A stretch of 64,000 bases of DNA. Origin: Semisulcospira habei. Lineage: Eukaryota > Mollusca > Gastropoda > Semisulcospiridae. Location of the stretch: contig BTPG01000001.1 in NCBI GenBank assembly GCA_036245525.1, forward strand, positions 176,253,664 through 176,317,663, read 5' to 3'. Positions 34,433 to 46,321 of this stretch are shown here, in pieces. Position numbers and translations under genes: made by a program. Positions within the stretch are counted from its first letter, which is position 1; every line of letters begins with the position of its first letter. The notes beneath the pieces were generated by a model that did no database searches, was not told where the DNA came from, and saw only the letters and a list, made by a program, of their open reading frames with translations.

Positions 34433-34883
34433 TCGAAGCCCACTCGGCACTGGCCTCCACGTGGCGTGGGGGGGGGGGGGGGGGGTAGTCTCCTCAGTCA
34501 CTGACTGAGTGGGCTAGCGAAGGGGTGCCATCTTTGTCCAGGATTAGGACTTGACGTCAGCAGATATGTTGTTCAGTCTTTTTCACTGGTCCGGTTTTAA
34601 GGAGCTTCGCTAACCCAGGTCTTACAATATTGGATTGGTCTTAACTCTTTAAAAATAATCATTAGTTTTTGGTCCTTTGGATCCCGAGTGTTTGCCGTGC
34701 TTGGAGACCCGTGGGATCCTGGTGGCTGAAACACTCCACTTTGGCCTTGACTTCTACTTAAACGGGAGGCCTAGTCGATCGGCTCTTGTCACGTTGAGCC
34801 CTATCCCACTGTTGACATGCAGGTTGATATACGGAGCACCATGCTATAGCCTCTGTTGCTGATTACTCTAGGTGCTTTACGCC
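34416..34883 (+). mobile_element. 5' leader fragment of the I-group LINE (or composite SINE)
   Basis: From GGCCTCCACGTGGCGTGG to CTTTACGCCAGTATTC it matches 46322-46785 and 50199-50652, which both run into the ORF1-proximal leader (CCCCTGCATTCAAC). Those two make it the far 5' UTR of the LINE. Here it stops at 34883. A G-run lies at 34468-34485. Confidence 0.6.
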
Positions 34884-35212
34884 AGTATTCAGCCCTGAAA
34901 GTCAGTCTAAAATTTTGCCCTCCAGCCTTTGGCTAGTGACTTCCAAGATTTGCTAGCCAAACTGAAAATGTTACAAGCTAAACTGAAAATTTTACTACTG
35001 AAAATAGCCCAACGCAACAATATAATGTACCACAAGTGTTTGACGCCCAATGTTAGAGTACTTTCGGATTGAGGACTAAAAAGTACGGATCGGAAAATGC
35101 ACGTATCGATAGCCAGACCTGCAAACCACTACGATTTCGCGGCCGTATTTTCCTAAGCCAGCGTTCCCACTACTACGTTACTATGATCATTAATGAAATT
35201 CTATGCTAAAGA
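34884..35212. other. no gene recognised
   Basis: AT-rich sequence; ACTTTCGGATTGAGGACT with CGGATCGGAAAA near 35060 recurs at 40860-40900 (ACTTTCGGATTTAGGACT), so a small dispersed repeat is present. Confidence 0.4.
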
Positions 35213-35310
35213 ATCTATCTATCTATCCCGTAGTCTTGCCGACCGTTGGGGCACCACTGACGACTTGGCAACCAGCTCCCTCCATTCCACTCTGTTCTTT
35301 GCCATTCTTA
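35213..35310 (-). mobile_element. RTE-like LINE, 3' end of a split copy
   Basis: Minus frame reads EWQRTEWRELVAKSSVVPQR then SARLRDR and a stop, followed by a (GATA)n tail. This is the C terminus expected after the RTE-like segment at 39498-40305. The CR1/L2-like LINE between them is therefore a later insertion. Confidence 0.8.
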
Positions 35311-38300
35311 AATAATAATAATTACGGTATTTATAATGCGCTTATCTTATAATAATTATAACTCTAAGCGCGCACTCACAACTCGCACACGCATGCGCAC
35401 GCTTTAGACAATGACTCGCGTAACACAAATAGTGAAGATACATTACGACGGTCAGCTTGGGGTGGGGAGTGTGGTGATATAGTGCTAGAACTGTTGAAAG
35501 AGATGAGTTTTGAGGGCGGACTGGAAGGGGGAGAGCGAGTGTTTCTGACGGAGAGAGAGTGGGAGAGTGTTCCAGGTGGATGGACCGTATACTGAGAAGG
35601 AGCGGGGGCCGAAAGTGCTGAGTTTGGTGCGGGGGATGAGGAGGCGGAGAGGGTCAGAGGCGGAGCGGGGAGGAGTGTAGGGGTGAAGTAAGTTGGAGAG
35701 ATAGGCAGGAGCGTAGTTGTTCAGGGATTTGTAGCAGAGAGACAGAATCTTGTATTGGATGCGTTGGGGGATGGGGAGCCAGTGAAGGAGCTTGAGCAGG
35801 GGAGTGATGTGGTCGGATTTTTTCTTTCTGAGGACGAGGCGGGCAGCATTGTTCTGGACGCGCTGGAGAGTGAGAGTGGTGGAGTGAGGAAGGCCGGAAA
35901 GGAGAGAGTTGCAGTAGTCGATGCGAGATGAGAGAGACAGCGAGTTTGGTGGCAGCTTCGGTAGTGAGGTATTTTCTGATCTGACTGATGCGGCGGAGGT
36001 GGAAATAACATGCCTGGGCCGTGGCGGAGACGAAGCTGGTCATGGAAAGAGAGGAATCGACGATAACGCCAAGGTTCTTGACCGAGTCAGAGAGGGAGAT
36101 GGGGGTGCTGTCGAGTTGAAGGTGGAGAGAGGGAGAGAGCTGGGAAAGTTTCTGGCGAGTGCCTACCAGCATGGCTTCCGTTTTGTCGTCGTTCAGTTTG
36201 AGCTTGTTTGCTGTCATCTAGTTTTTCACGTCTTCATAGCAGTCAGCCGTGCGAGTCAGTAATGTCTGAGTTTTGTCGAGTTTGTCTTTGTCTAGTAGTT
36301 GTGAGTCGTCAGCGTAGAGGTGGTGGTGTATGTGGTGAGACTGGATGATGTTGGACAGGGGGGAGGTGTAGTGCGAAAAGGACCGGGCCCAGGACGGACC
36401 CCTGTGGAACGCCGCAGGAGAGCCTGACTGGGTTGGAGGAGACGCCGTCGATGGTGACGGACTGCTGTCTGTCGGAGAGGTAGGAGAGAAACCAGGAGTG
36501 AGCAAAGTCAGTGATGCCAAAGGAGTGGTGAAGGCGGTGGAGGAGGATAGAGTGGTCTGTGGTGTCGAAGGCGGCAGAGACATCGAGTAGCGTAAGAAGG
36601 GAGATGTTGCCCGAGTCAGTGGAGAGAAGCAGGTCGTTTAGGATATGTAGAAGGGCAGTTTCAGTGCTGTGATGTTTGCGATAGGCAGACTGGAAGGGAC
36701 TGAGGAGGTTGTTGTCGGCGAGGTGGAGTTGGTTGAGGACAACCTTCTCAAGAAGCTTGGACAGGAAAGAGAGATTGGAGACTGGGCGGTAGTTCTTGAG
36801 TTCGTTTGGGTCGAGGTTGTATTTTTTTAGGAGAGGACGGACGATGGCGGACTTGAAGATATCGGGGACGGAGCCATTTTCTAGAGATGTGTTGATGTCG
36901 GTAATGAAGGGCAAAAGTTTTGGGGGGCCGTCCCGGTAGAGGGAAGCTGGGAGGGGGTCTAGTTCGCAGGTTTTGAAAGGCATGGACTTTATGGTCTTGA
37001 GGACTTCATCCTGAGAGACGGGGCGGAAGGACGAGAGGGGAGTGCCGGAAAAGGGGGGGGGGGGGGGTCAGGAAGGCAAGGCGAAGAAGGCAGAGTGTCG
37101 AGTGTGTTGCGCAGAGTTTGGATTTTGTCGGAGAAATAGGAGGAAAAGGCGGACGGGAGTTCTTCTTTGCTGTGTGTGTTGGGAAGAGGAGAGTCTTTAG
37201 AAGTGCCTAGGAGTGTGTTCATGGTAGCGTAGAGGGTTTTGGAAGAAGTGGATTCCAGGATTTTGTTTTGAAGGTGTTTGCGTTTGGAGTCGGAGATCAT
37301 TCTGCAGACTTTGGATCTGGTGGTTTGGAAGATCTCTCTGTGAACGGTGAGGTCGGATGAGCGCCAGCGGCGTTTTGCTTGTCGACGCTCGCGCTTGGCC
37401 TCAGCTATGTCGTCAGTGATCCAGGGGGAGGGGTGTCGGTTGGGTATGGAGCAGGTGGTGACAGGGACATGGGTGTCTAGAAGTTTTCGAAGGGAGGAAT
37501 CGAAATGGGATGCAAGATCGGGAGAGGAGGCGGGGTCCAAGAGAAGGTCGACAGCTTCGTCGAAGAAGTTCTCTCGGTTGACAGATTTTAGTTTGCGACG
37601 AGAGACAAAGAGCTTGGGCTTTTTCGGGGGAGGTAGGTTGAGGGCGACGAGAATAGCGAGGTGGTCGGAGGGAAGCACAGAAGAGGTGTCAAAGTCGAGG
37701 AAGAGTTGATCGGAGGTGCGGGTGATGATCCAGTCGAGGGTGTGGCCGAGTCGGTGGGTGGGTTTAGTGATGTGCTGTGTAAGATTGTGGGACGTGCAAA
37801 GGCGTTTTGTGTCGGGGTGGTCGGGTTTGTCGAAGTGGAAGTTAAAATCACCAAGAAGGATGTGTTTTCCGGGTCGTGTGCTGTAGTGGTCGAGGAGGAG
37901 ATCGAACTCGGTGAGGAACATGGAGTTTGTGAGTTTGTTTTGAGAGCTTGGAGGGGGGCGATAGATACATGAGAAGATGAGGGACTGGCCAGGGAGTGTT
38001 GCTACGGCCTAGACAGATTCAAAGGAGGGATGAGCAAAAGGGAGAGACTGAGAGAAGGAGAGGTGAGTAGAAAGACAGTCCCTGTAGATGATGGCAATGC
38101 CATCCCCTCTGGAAGTACGCGGGAAGGAGGCCAGGCGGTAGCCACTCGGAGTGACGCTGGCGATGATGGGTTCATCGCCAGCTGAGCGCAGCCACGTTTC
38201 GGTGATCACGACAACATCTAGGTCATTGTCTAGGATGAAATCTGAAATCACGTCGGCTTTGCCATCTTTGCAGACAGACTGTGCATTGAACAGACACAGT

Positions 38301-39497
38301 TTTAGGTTGGATGAGCCAGAAGAGGAAGAGGGAGAAGAAACGGACGAAGAAGAGGACAAAGGCAGAGGAGGGTGGGGAGGGGGGAAAGAGGATGGAGGGG
38401 GGAAGGAGGGGGGAGGAGGAAAAGACGGGGAAGGAAAACCGGGCAAGAGAGAGGATGCGAGAGGAGGGGGGAGGAGGAGGAAGGGGAGTAGGAAAAGCTG
38501 AGGGAGGGGGAGGACGAAGGGGAGGAGAAAGGGGCGAGAGGGGACGAGGAGGAAAAAGCAGGCGAAGGAGGAGGGGAGGAGGGGGCGGCCGAGGAAAGCA
38601 GGGAGCAGTAGATGAGCAAGAGAGGAAAGGAAATGGGAGAAGAAGGAAGGGAGGTGGAGAAATCGAGGAGGCGGAAGGGGTGGAAGGGCATAGGAAAAGG
38701 GGAAGAAGTGTGTGGTTGTGTTTGTGGTGGTTTGTCCCGCCTTTTGCTAATTCCGCCTCTGTGGCCTCTCTTTCGCGATCGGATTCCGCGTAAGGCATCT
38801 GCAACACTGTCAGCGACACCGGCCGCGCAGTAGGTGGCGTGGCGACGTAGAGATAGCAGTTGTTGGCGTGTGTATTTGATGAGCATGATTGTTTGTGAGG
38901 ACAAGAAAGAGGAAGACGAGAAGAGGGTTCAGTAGGGTGTGTGTGAGTAAGTGTGTGTGTGTGTGCCGGTGTATGTGTGTGCCGGTGTATGTGTGAGCGG
39001 TGTGGTAGGGGAGCGACCTGATTTCCGGTCGGTCAGCGGCGAGATCGGGCAATGGCGCCGAAAGTGGGGAGGGCGAGATGTCGACGAGAGAGCACACGTA
39101 AACCTATAGAACGGTGGGAACACGAACGAATCTACAACAACCAAGCAGCAGATGCATCAACGGGTGGCAAACAGACTCGCACGGTAAACATATCACACAC
39201 TAGCACGCAGCACATGAAAAACAGGGCGCGGAAAGGCCCGGCAAAACCCACGCTGCGGAAGAAACAAAATGGCGACGTAAACAAAAATTCAAATGACAGA
39301 CACAACTTTCAATACGATACCACTCAAACAGCAACCAGATCCGACGAAACACAAGCATAATCCTCATCAGCGCACTCTTTATACGATACTCGGCAGACTT
39401 TCAGCACACGAAACAGTACATCCAACGAAAAACCACTAAACACTGGGAGCGAAAACACGTGGTAGGTCGAACAAAACAAGATGGCGTCCTGTAGTGT
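35311..39497 (-). mobile_element. CR1/L2-like LINE, near full length (4.2 kb)
   Basis: The 3' end at 35311 has (ATT)n, ATAAATACCG and the GCGCTTA/TAAGCGC hairpin. The 5' end lies near 39497. A 5' UTR with CpG-rich sequence and GT-type repeats (38934-38995) precedes ORF2. It is inserted in an RTE-like LINE. Same subfamily as 662-1899, which shows its complete 3' coding end. Confidence 0.88.
35654..38904 (-). pseudogene. CR1/L2-like LINE ORF2 (endonuclease - RT), multiple lesions
   Basis: From 38904: an N-terminal arm (YTRQQLLSLRRH, ALRGIRSRKRGHRGG), then a Ser/Pro linker made of an almost pure purine tract on the + strand (38330-38720). Endonuclease: LKLCLFNAQSVC, VVITETWLRSAGD, LLGDFNFHF, LDWIITR and LPSDHLAI. 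RT: KNYRPVSNLSFLSKLLEKV, SAAFDTTDHSILL, CGVPQGSVLGPVLF, LYADDSQL, then KNLGVIVDSSLSMTSF. No RNase H. Lesions: frameshift in the linker, TAG at 38007, frameshift at the G-run 37053-37067, frameshift near 36400, TAG at 36218 (Trp expected) and a deletion near 35922. Confidence 0.88.
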
Positions 39498-40305
39498 GTA
39501 GCATATGGCTCAGCTTCAGTCCTGCCCACTGTGAGATGTTGTCCTCCCATCTTTTTCTCTGTCTTCCTCCCCTTCGTCCTCCTTGCACAGTGCCTTGCAG
39601 GATTGTCTTGGCAATCCCTGCTAATCGCGTGACATGCCCATACCACTTCAGTTTGCGTTTTTTCACAATGGCTAATAGGTCTTCATAGGGCCAGATGGCT
39701 TGCCTGATTCTGCTTCCCACTTCCTCGTTCGTGATATGATCTCTGTACGAAATGCCAAGCAGCCTTCGAAAACATCTCATTTCAGTGACTTGTATCCTCC
39801 TTTCAAGGTCTGCTGTGAAGGCCCATGACTCACAGGCATATAAGAACACTGAGATGACTAAGGAACGCAACATTCTGATCTTGGAGCTGGTGTGATGTTT
39901 CTGTCCTTACATATGGTCTTCAGTCTTGTCAGCGCTGTTGTTGTCTGTGCAATCCTGGACTGATTATTTCTGGTTTTTTATCCTTCATCTGTCACAATGG
40001 CCCCTAAGTATTTCAATTTCTCAACTGTTTCCAGTTTTTGGCCTCCAACCATGATTTTGGTGCCAATGCCACTGGCGTTATTGGTCATCAGTTTGGTCTT
40101 CTCTGCGCTGATTTCCATCATGATTCCAAACGCGATGGCTGTACTGTCCATTACCACCAGCTGAGCTAGCTCCTCCTCTGTTCCTGCAAGGCCATCAATG
40201 TCGTCCGCGAAGCGCAAGTTCTCTGACAGTTCCGTCATGATCTTTCAGAGCGTCCGTCATGATTCTTCCAGGAAGATGTTGAAAAGAGTAGGGTGAGAGC
40301 AAGCA
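39498..40305 (-). pseudogene. RTE-like LINE reverse transcriptase fragment
   Basis: Read from 40305: PTLFNIFLE, frameshift, NLRFADDIDGLAGTEEELAQ (RT motif C), EISAEKTKLMTNN, LETVEKLKYLGAIVTDEG, then after a break SLVISVFLYACESWAFTADL, ITNEEVGSRIRQAIWPYEDL, KLKWYGHVTRLAGIAKTILQ and GTVQGGRRGGRQRKRWEDNI. It stops at KLSHML, where the other LINE intrudes, and resumes at 35310. 5'-truncated inside the RT. Confidence 0.88.
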
Positions 40306-40470
40306 GCTGAAGAATAAAATATACCAAAAACGTATTTGGTGTTGTTTCGGTTTGTAGTCAGTAAGAGCATGCTGTTTGGGGTCAATGAGAACGAGCGGAC
40401 CGAACTTCCGGTTTTCCCAGCGTGCATCATTTCATTCACAAAGTGCGTCGGATAAACAACGGTCTGAACC

Positions 40471-40587
40471 ATGCTGAAGAGAAAGGAACCTGAATTGAAA
40501 AGCGCACCGCCTGAAAAGAAGAACGTTTGTACCAGCCAGCCAACGCTCCGATCGCTATTTAAAGGGCAAATTTCTGTCGTGCTTTGA
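40471..40587 (+). CDS. hypothetical 38-residue peptide
   Basis: MLKRKEPELKSAPPEKKNVC then TSQPTLRSLFKGQISVVL. It resembles the short basic start of some DNA-transposon proteins, but nothing recognisable follows. Possibly a transposon first exon, or chance. Confidence 0.2.
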   Translation: MLKRKEPELKSAPPEKKNVCTSQPTLRSLFKGQISVVL

Positions 40588-41180
40588 TTCTAACAGACAA
40601 TAAAGTTGTGCCTTTCGATAAATTTTCGTGCATCAAGCGGCGTTCGGCATTGAGCGAACAGTAACTTACGTGCTAAACTATGCTTGACATCTCCAAAACT
40701 ACTACCACTTGTCCAGAATTCTACAACCATAGCTGTGTAGGGGTTGGCAGGTCAGATGTCAAATGTGAAATAAATGTTTTAACGCACTCGCAAAAAAATG
40801 TTGTTGTACAACTTGTCTCTATCGCTTGCTTACAAGAAGTGAAGGTTGAACGTTCGGGCACTTTCGGATTTAGGACTGAATAAGTACGGATTGGAAAACG
40901 CACGAGCGCACTCGCATTTGGCGAGTGGATTTTTTTTTTTTTACTCGCAAAAACAAACAAAAAAAAAAATCACACGCCATGGGTTGGTATTCCCCTGCAT
41001 TCAACAGTGTAACAGAAGGCGGTGGCTCAGACGGTTCAATCGGGCTTAACCCCCTGAGTATATCTTTCGGGCAGTCTCCATCGTGCGTCGGCTGGAGACC
41101 CGCCAACAAATGCACTTTCCCTTATTGGGCTTGGTGGTGGGCGGGGGCCTCCAGGGGATGAATATCAGTCATACTATAAC

Positions 41181-43235
41181 ATGGAAACCCCCCAAGAACC
41201 AAAACTGGCACCAAAGCGGCACATAGCCGCCGACATTGTCCTTGAGAATAATAGCGACTCCGACTGTGAGGAAGCGATGCCTCAGGCGTCGGCCGTCTGG
41301 CCTCGCTTTCTCATTGTCCACAGCAAAGTTAAAGAGAAGCCTGTTTCCAAGCTGCACTCTTTTCTGGTGGGGGAGACCCTCGGGAGCCGTGTTGGCAGGC
41401 CTGAGGCCTCAGGTCTGGTGATTTGCTGGTAGAGTGCCGTACCCGGGCACACTCCAACGGGCTACTGAGGCTCTCCTCTATCGGAGACACTTCAGTAGAG
41501 GTCACACCCCACAAAACGATGAATTTTTCTAGAGGAGTGATTAAAGATCAATGTTACGTGGTGGAGTTGTAGTCGTAGTAACACACCAGACGCACGCACG
41601 TAAGGTTCTTTTAAATAAACTTCATTCAGCTGCAATCCGTCACACGTGGCTTAAGGATGTAGACAATACTGGAGTAACAGTTCCAACAATATTTTAATTC
41701 AGCGATGCTATCTCCACACAATGCAGTTCTAAATGCACTAACACTGATACAAAGTCTCTTCTGCAAATATCAAAACTGTCGACACAAAGTTCCTCACACA
41801 ACGTACACCACACTGTTACGCTGTATCTCTCACAATGTACACCCTATACTGACGGGCCACGTACCTACGATAACTGTGTCTCTACAACTGACAATGCAAG
41901 ACGATGTATATCCGCGCTTCTTTTCCCCATCTTTTATAGTGGAACAACTTTCTAGAACAATCCACAAAGACTCACACACCACAACCAATCAGAATAGAAC
42001 ACGTAACTAAAATCATAAATATTAATAAAAGAAGAACTTTCTGGAAGATTCACGATCTATCACAAAACACAAGGAACGGCTGCTCGATTCACACGCACAG
42101 TAAACAACTTGTTGCGAAATGTCGCCAATTTACCGACGTCACACAAACGAGGTCACTAGACAGTGCGACCTTTCTAGAACGTTCTGGACTAAACTTAGCG
42201 TATCATAACGAAGTGAATTCCGCTCTCCGCGACCGAAAGAAAATGTTACTTAAAAAGGTACGTGAATCATAACCATGATAGCTTAAATAAGTATCGGATC
42301 GTTTCCTACGATTAACACATGTATGCTCTCACAGGACAACACAACCACAATCGTAACAAGCATTGGCAGAACTGTCGGAAGATGAACTTGTACGGAACCT
42401 TAAGTCACAGGGAGTGACTTATGTCAGGCGCTTCATTTCCAAGCGAGGTGGTAGGGAGATCCATCTCCCTACCATCATCCTGACATTTGGCACCTCCACC
42501 CCTCCTACTACCATTTAGGGAGTTACTACTCCTTAAAAGTGAAGAAGTACATCCCTCTCCATCTCCGGTGCTTAAGTGCCAAAAGTATCGCCATGGGCAG
42601 AAGACATGCCGCCAGGCAGAGGCTTCATGTGCCCGTTGCACTAAGCCCGGACACTCTGCTGAGTCCTGCAAAGCCGAGCTGTGACAGCTTGAGCTGTGTG
42701 TGAATTGCCAGGGCGCGCATATGGCTTCGGACAAGAAATGCCCTCGTTGGATATCCGGGTGTAAGATTCAGCAGACGCCAAAAAACTGGTTGACGGCCCT
42801 GGTGCAGCTGAGGCTGCCACAAACTCAAGTAACACTTCCGTGCATACATGCAGTGCTGCGGTGGCAGGCAAGCGCCCCACCAAAGATTTCTCTTGTCAAA
42901 CCCCAACCTCTTGGTTGGTGGCGGAGCCTCGGCTCCTCTCGCCTCTGGAGAGTAATCCTCCTCCAGTGGTAACGAGGAACCAGGGAACGCAGAAGGCGCA
43001 CGCTACCGGTCCGGTGGCACCGCCTTCTGCTGCCCCTAAGCCTCAGCCCCCACCCAAGCCTGTCACTCTTACTACAAAGGCTTCTGGCTCTGCTCAGCCT
43101 TCTAGCGGCAGGAACGCTGCCCAGAGCCAGAAGTCTAAGAAGGCTACGGGACCGCTGTGCGCACGGACCCAGAAGGGGGACACTGATGTCCCCCTTCAAA
43201 ACAAATATGCTGCATTGGAGGAGAAAATGGAGTGA
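41181..43235 (+). pseudogene. I-group LINE ORF1 (gag-like), copy C
   Basis: Starts METPQEPKLAPKRHIAADIV, then SAVWPRFLIVHSKVKEKPVS. After a frameshift and the LTR insertion it resumes at 42362 with LAELSEDELVRNLKSQGVTY, RRFISKRGGREIHLPTIILT, then three Cys-rich knuckles: CxKCQKYxHGQKTC, CARCTKPGHSAESC and CVNCQGAHMASDKKC. These are CCHC RNA-binding knuckles of a LINE gag. It ends with the Pro/Ala/Lys-rich tail also seen in copy A. Several stops and shifts. Copy E supplies the intervening part (DTPVEVTPHKTMNSSRGVIK). Confidence 0.83.
41552..42358 (-). mobile_element. putative solo LTR (807 bp)
   Basis: The insert in ORF1 starts TGTTACG and ends CGTAACA, a TG..CA inverted pair. Copies E and A lack it. 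Read on the minus strand it has TATAAAAG at 41938-41931 and a variant ATTAAA near 41699, in the order expected for U3-R-U5. No clear 4-6 bp target duplication: only A, or CAA, is repeated. No internal genes, so if it is an LTR it is a solo one. Confidence 0.55.
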
Positions 43236-43407
43236 GTGGAAGTTGTCGTAGCTGGTTTTGCGGCAGCTCCACCCCCCCTCATCGCCGAAGAACCAGAGGA
43301 GGCCCGGGAGCCTGTCCCCCTCTGTTTCTTCGACTCCTTCCAAGGCAAAGGACAAGGGGGGGTGGGGGGGGGGGAAGAAACTCTTCTACCCCTCTTAAGA
43401 CATAATC

Positions 43408-45604
43408 ATGTACTCTCTGCTTCATTGGAATTGTCGCGCTAACTTTGAGGAATTACGTCTTTTAGTCAAGTCTTATAACCCCTCAGTACTATCTCTTCAG
43501 AAGATTTACCTGAAGACTTCTGACCCTGTCTCTTTTAATGGTTTTAACGCTATCCATAAAGGCTCTGATTTGGAGAGGCGCTCGGGTGCAGTGGCTCTTC
43601 TCATTAGCCGCCAAACTTTATGTAGCCCCGTTAGCATTGACACTTGTCTTCAATCTGTCACAGCTCGGGTTACCTTAAAGAAGACCATAACCATTTGCAG
43701 TGTTAACCTGCCACCATCACTGCAAGTCTGTAGTAATGATATTTTTAACTTGGTAGATCAGCTGCCACCTCCCTTTATTCTCATGGGAGATTTTAACGGT
43801 GACGCTCACCTGTGGGCTAGTGACCACTATGATAGCAGAGGTCAGATGTTAGAAGATGTTTTTTCTCAACTTGACGTATGTGTCTTTAACGATGGCTCAC
43901 CTACCTACCCTAACCCAGGTTGAGGATCTAGTTCTGTTCTAGACCTCACTGTGTGTGATCCTTCTCTTATGCTGGACTTCGACTGGAAGGTTCACGACGA
44001 CCTGTGTGGTAGTGACCACTTCCCAGTAGTCCTGTCATCGGTCAGCTGTGGGGAGGACCCACCGGTGGGGCGCTGGAATTTCAAGAAAGCTAACTGGCCT
44101 CTGTTCGCCTCCCTCTGTCAGTCTCGTATTACAGAGGAGGTGGTCATGTCAGCTGAAGAACCTGTTTCTTGTTTTACTTCTGTTTTCTTGGACGTAGCGG
44201 GTTAAACCATCCCTAAAACTTCCACATCAGTCCCTCGGAAGCTGAGAATACCATGGTTCACTGTCTTACTTTGACTGTACCAGGCCCTTGTTCGGTCCAA
44301 ACTGGATTAAGACTCTATAGTATATGGCTCGGCTTCCAAATCTGTTCTACAGCGTCTGAACACAATTCACCATCACGGTCTGCGGATATGTCTGGGGGCC
44401 TACAGGACGTCTACAGTTCTTAGTCTGTATGCCGGGGCAGGGGAGCCTTCTCTCAAGCTCCGCCGCATCCGCCTCATGCTCAGCTACGTTCTGAAACCGA
44501 AGGCCCATCCTGACAATCTTGCCTATGATTGTGTTTTTAAACCGTCGTTTGCAGAGATTTACGATACCCATCCGGGAGCTGTCCATCCACTTCCTTCCGT
44601 GTCTGACCTCATCTGCAGGCGGCCTGAGTGGACCTGGACAGAGTTTCGGAATCTCTGCAACACATCACTCCACCCTGGCTGTTAACGGTTCATGACATCT
44701 TGCTGGACTTAACCGCCCACAAGAAGGACTCTTCCCCACCAGCCATATACCAACAGAGCCTCAGTGAACTCCTTTCAAGTTTTCCTGGCTATTGTAGTAT
44801 CTATACGGATGGGTCAAAGTCTGAGGATGGGAGTGTGGCTGCGGCCGCAGTGTCCTCTCGCCATCCTAGACGCCCATTTAAGCACCGCCTCAAAGATAAC
44901 TCCTCTGTATTTAGTGCAGAACTGCAGGCGGTTCTGCTGGCACTCAGGCATTCTTATCGGTCTAGGGAAAGGAACTTCCTGATTCTGTTTGACTCTCTTT
45001 CTGCCCTGCAGGCCCTTCATGGCGCAGGAACAGACCACCCATTGCTGGTGCAGATTAGAGAGCTCTACGCAGACTTGATGAAGGAATATTATGACATCAT
45101 TTTTGTTTGGGTCCCAGGGCATGTGGGCATCGAAGGCAATTGGATCGCAGATTCTGCTGCCAACGATTCCCGCAACGACCCTGTCCCTGACGCATAGACT
45201 GTTTATAGTGGTTTTAAACCTATGATTAGTACGTACATAGCTCGTGAGTGGCAGTCCGAGTGGGACAAAGAGGAAGCTAACAAGCTGCATGAAGCTCTTC
45301 CTAAGGTGTCCGACAGTCTACCTTACCGCTGCGGCAGCCGCCGTGAGAAGACTTCCTTGCTCGGTTCCACATCGGGCACACGTATGTTTCGCACTCTTAT
45401 TTACTAAAACAGGAGGAGCGTCCATAGTGTTATGCCTGCGATGAACAGTAATCTGTTAAACACATTTTGCTGTCTTGTGCCGATTTAATTGACACAAGAT
45501 ATAAACACTTCACAACAGACTCCTTGAAGGTTTTGTTCCGGGATGTACCCCCGGACAAGATCTTTAGTTTTCTTAGAGAGTGCAACATTTTTAATAAGAT
45601 TTGA
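43408..45604 (+). pseudogene. I-group LINE ORF2, copy C (internal deletion)
   Basis: Intact start codon context: MYSLLHWNCRANFEELRLLV. Endonuclease motifs FILMGDFNGDAHLW and GSDHFPVVLSS are kept. TGA at 43921 and TAA at 44203 interrupt the frame. After PWF at 44262 the sequence jumps to VLLRLY-type RT thumb sequence, then RNase H (YTDGSKSEDG, SAELQAVLLAL, HVGIEGNWIADSAAND). This copy shows the true ORF2 start that is mutated in copy A. Confidence 0.85.
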
Positions 45605-45825
45605 GCATTCATAGACTATGACAATTGTATTTATTTTGACCTTTTTGTGAGTCTGTAGACGTTTCCTCTAAAGATCTGTGCGACATTTTAGCATGAAATA
45701 TTTTAAAGATATATTTACACCTTGTCTTAAGACCTTTCTTTTAATCTGGCTGGCCAGATTTTTACCCATCTCGCCGTGAGATGGCCTTAGTTGCCTGCTC
45801 GGCGTTAGACCCAAATAACTAACTC

Positions 45826-46085
45826 CAGCATCAGATTTGTCTCCTCTAGTGTCACCGTTAATTCGGGCGGACCGTCGGGGGGATCTTTCTCCGGGTACTC
45901 CGGCTCTTCCTCCCCCACGACTTTGGTATCAATTTCAGCCAACTTAATCAAATTTCAAATATAAACGACTTGAATTTCCAAAACTTCAGTAGCTCGCTTG
46001 AGCTTGCCCTTAGTACCACTTGAATGTTCTGTGTTTATGTACAGTGTGTGAGTGAATGCACGTGATTCACGTGAGCGTGCTTGTT
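45826..46085 (+). repeat. dispersed repeat V, copy 1
   Basis: Starts CCAGCATCAGATTTGTCTCC after copy C's tail. Shares TTAATTCGGGCGGACCGTCG, TTTCTCCGGGTACTCCGGCT, TAGCTCGCTTGAGCTTGCCC and CACGTGAGCGTGCTTGTTGG with 46950-47228. The second copy is preceded by a box B-like TTCGATTCCGGGTTCC, so the family may be tRNA-derived. 46086-46321 holds nothing recognised. Confidence 0.75.
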
Positions 46086-46321
46086 GGGTTCAGTTCGCGG
46101 TGGCGCTTTGAGCCAATTTTCAATCGGGATAAAGCGCCTATTTAATGCGCTGATTTATTATTTATATGCCATGACTCAAAAAGCAGCCTCGCGACATAAC
46201 ATTTGTTTTTTCAAAATCTGTTATGGTCATTAGCACTGAGAAGAAAGAAGCCATGCAGGGGGTCAAAGGACATTTTCTTTAGTATTGTCATCGTTATGGA
46301 AATGCTTTCCACACCCATAAT

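Larger units (their letters stand above)
40985..45824 (+). mobile_element. I-group LINE copy C, internally deleted, with LTR inserted
   Basis: Starts in the 5' leader (TATTCCCCTGCATTCAAC), keeps both ends of ORF1, the ORF2 start and the RNase H end, and finishes with the AATAACTAAC tail at 45824. An 807-bp insertion splits ORF1 at 41552. About 1.4 kb of ORF2, from the endonuclease end to the RT thumb, is missing at 44262. Confidence 0.9.

Noticed and set aside
38311..38793. 160-residue Glu/Lys/Arg/Gly-rich plus-strand frame
   Set aside because: Antisense shadow of the purine tract in the LINE ORF2 linker.
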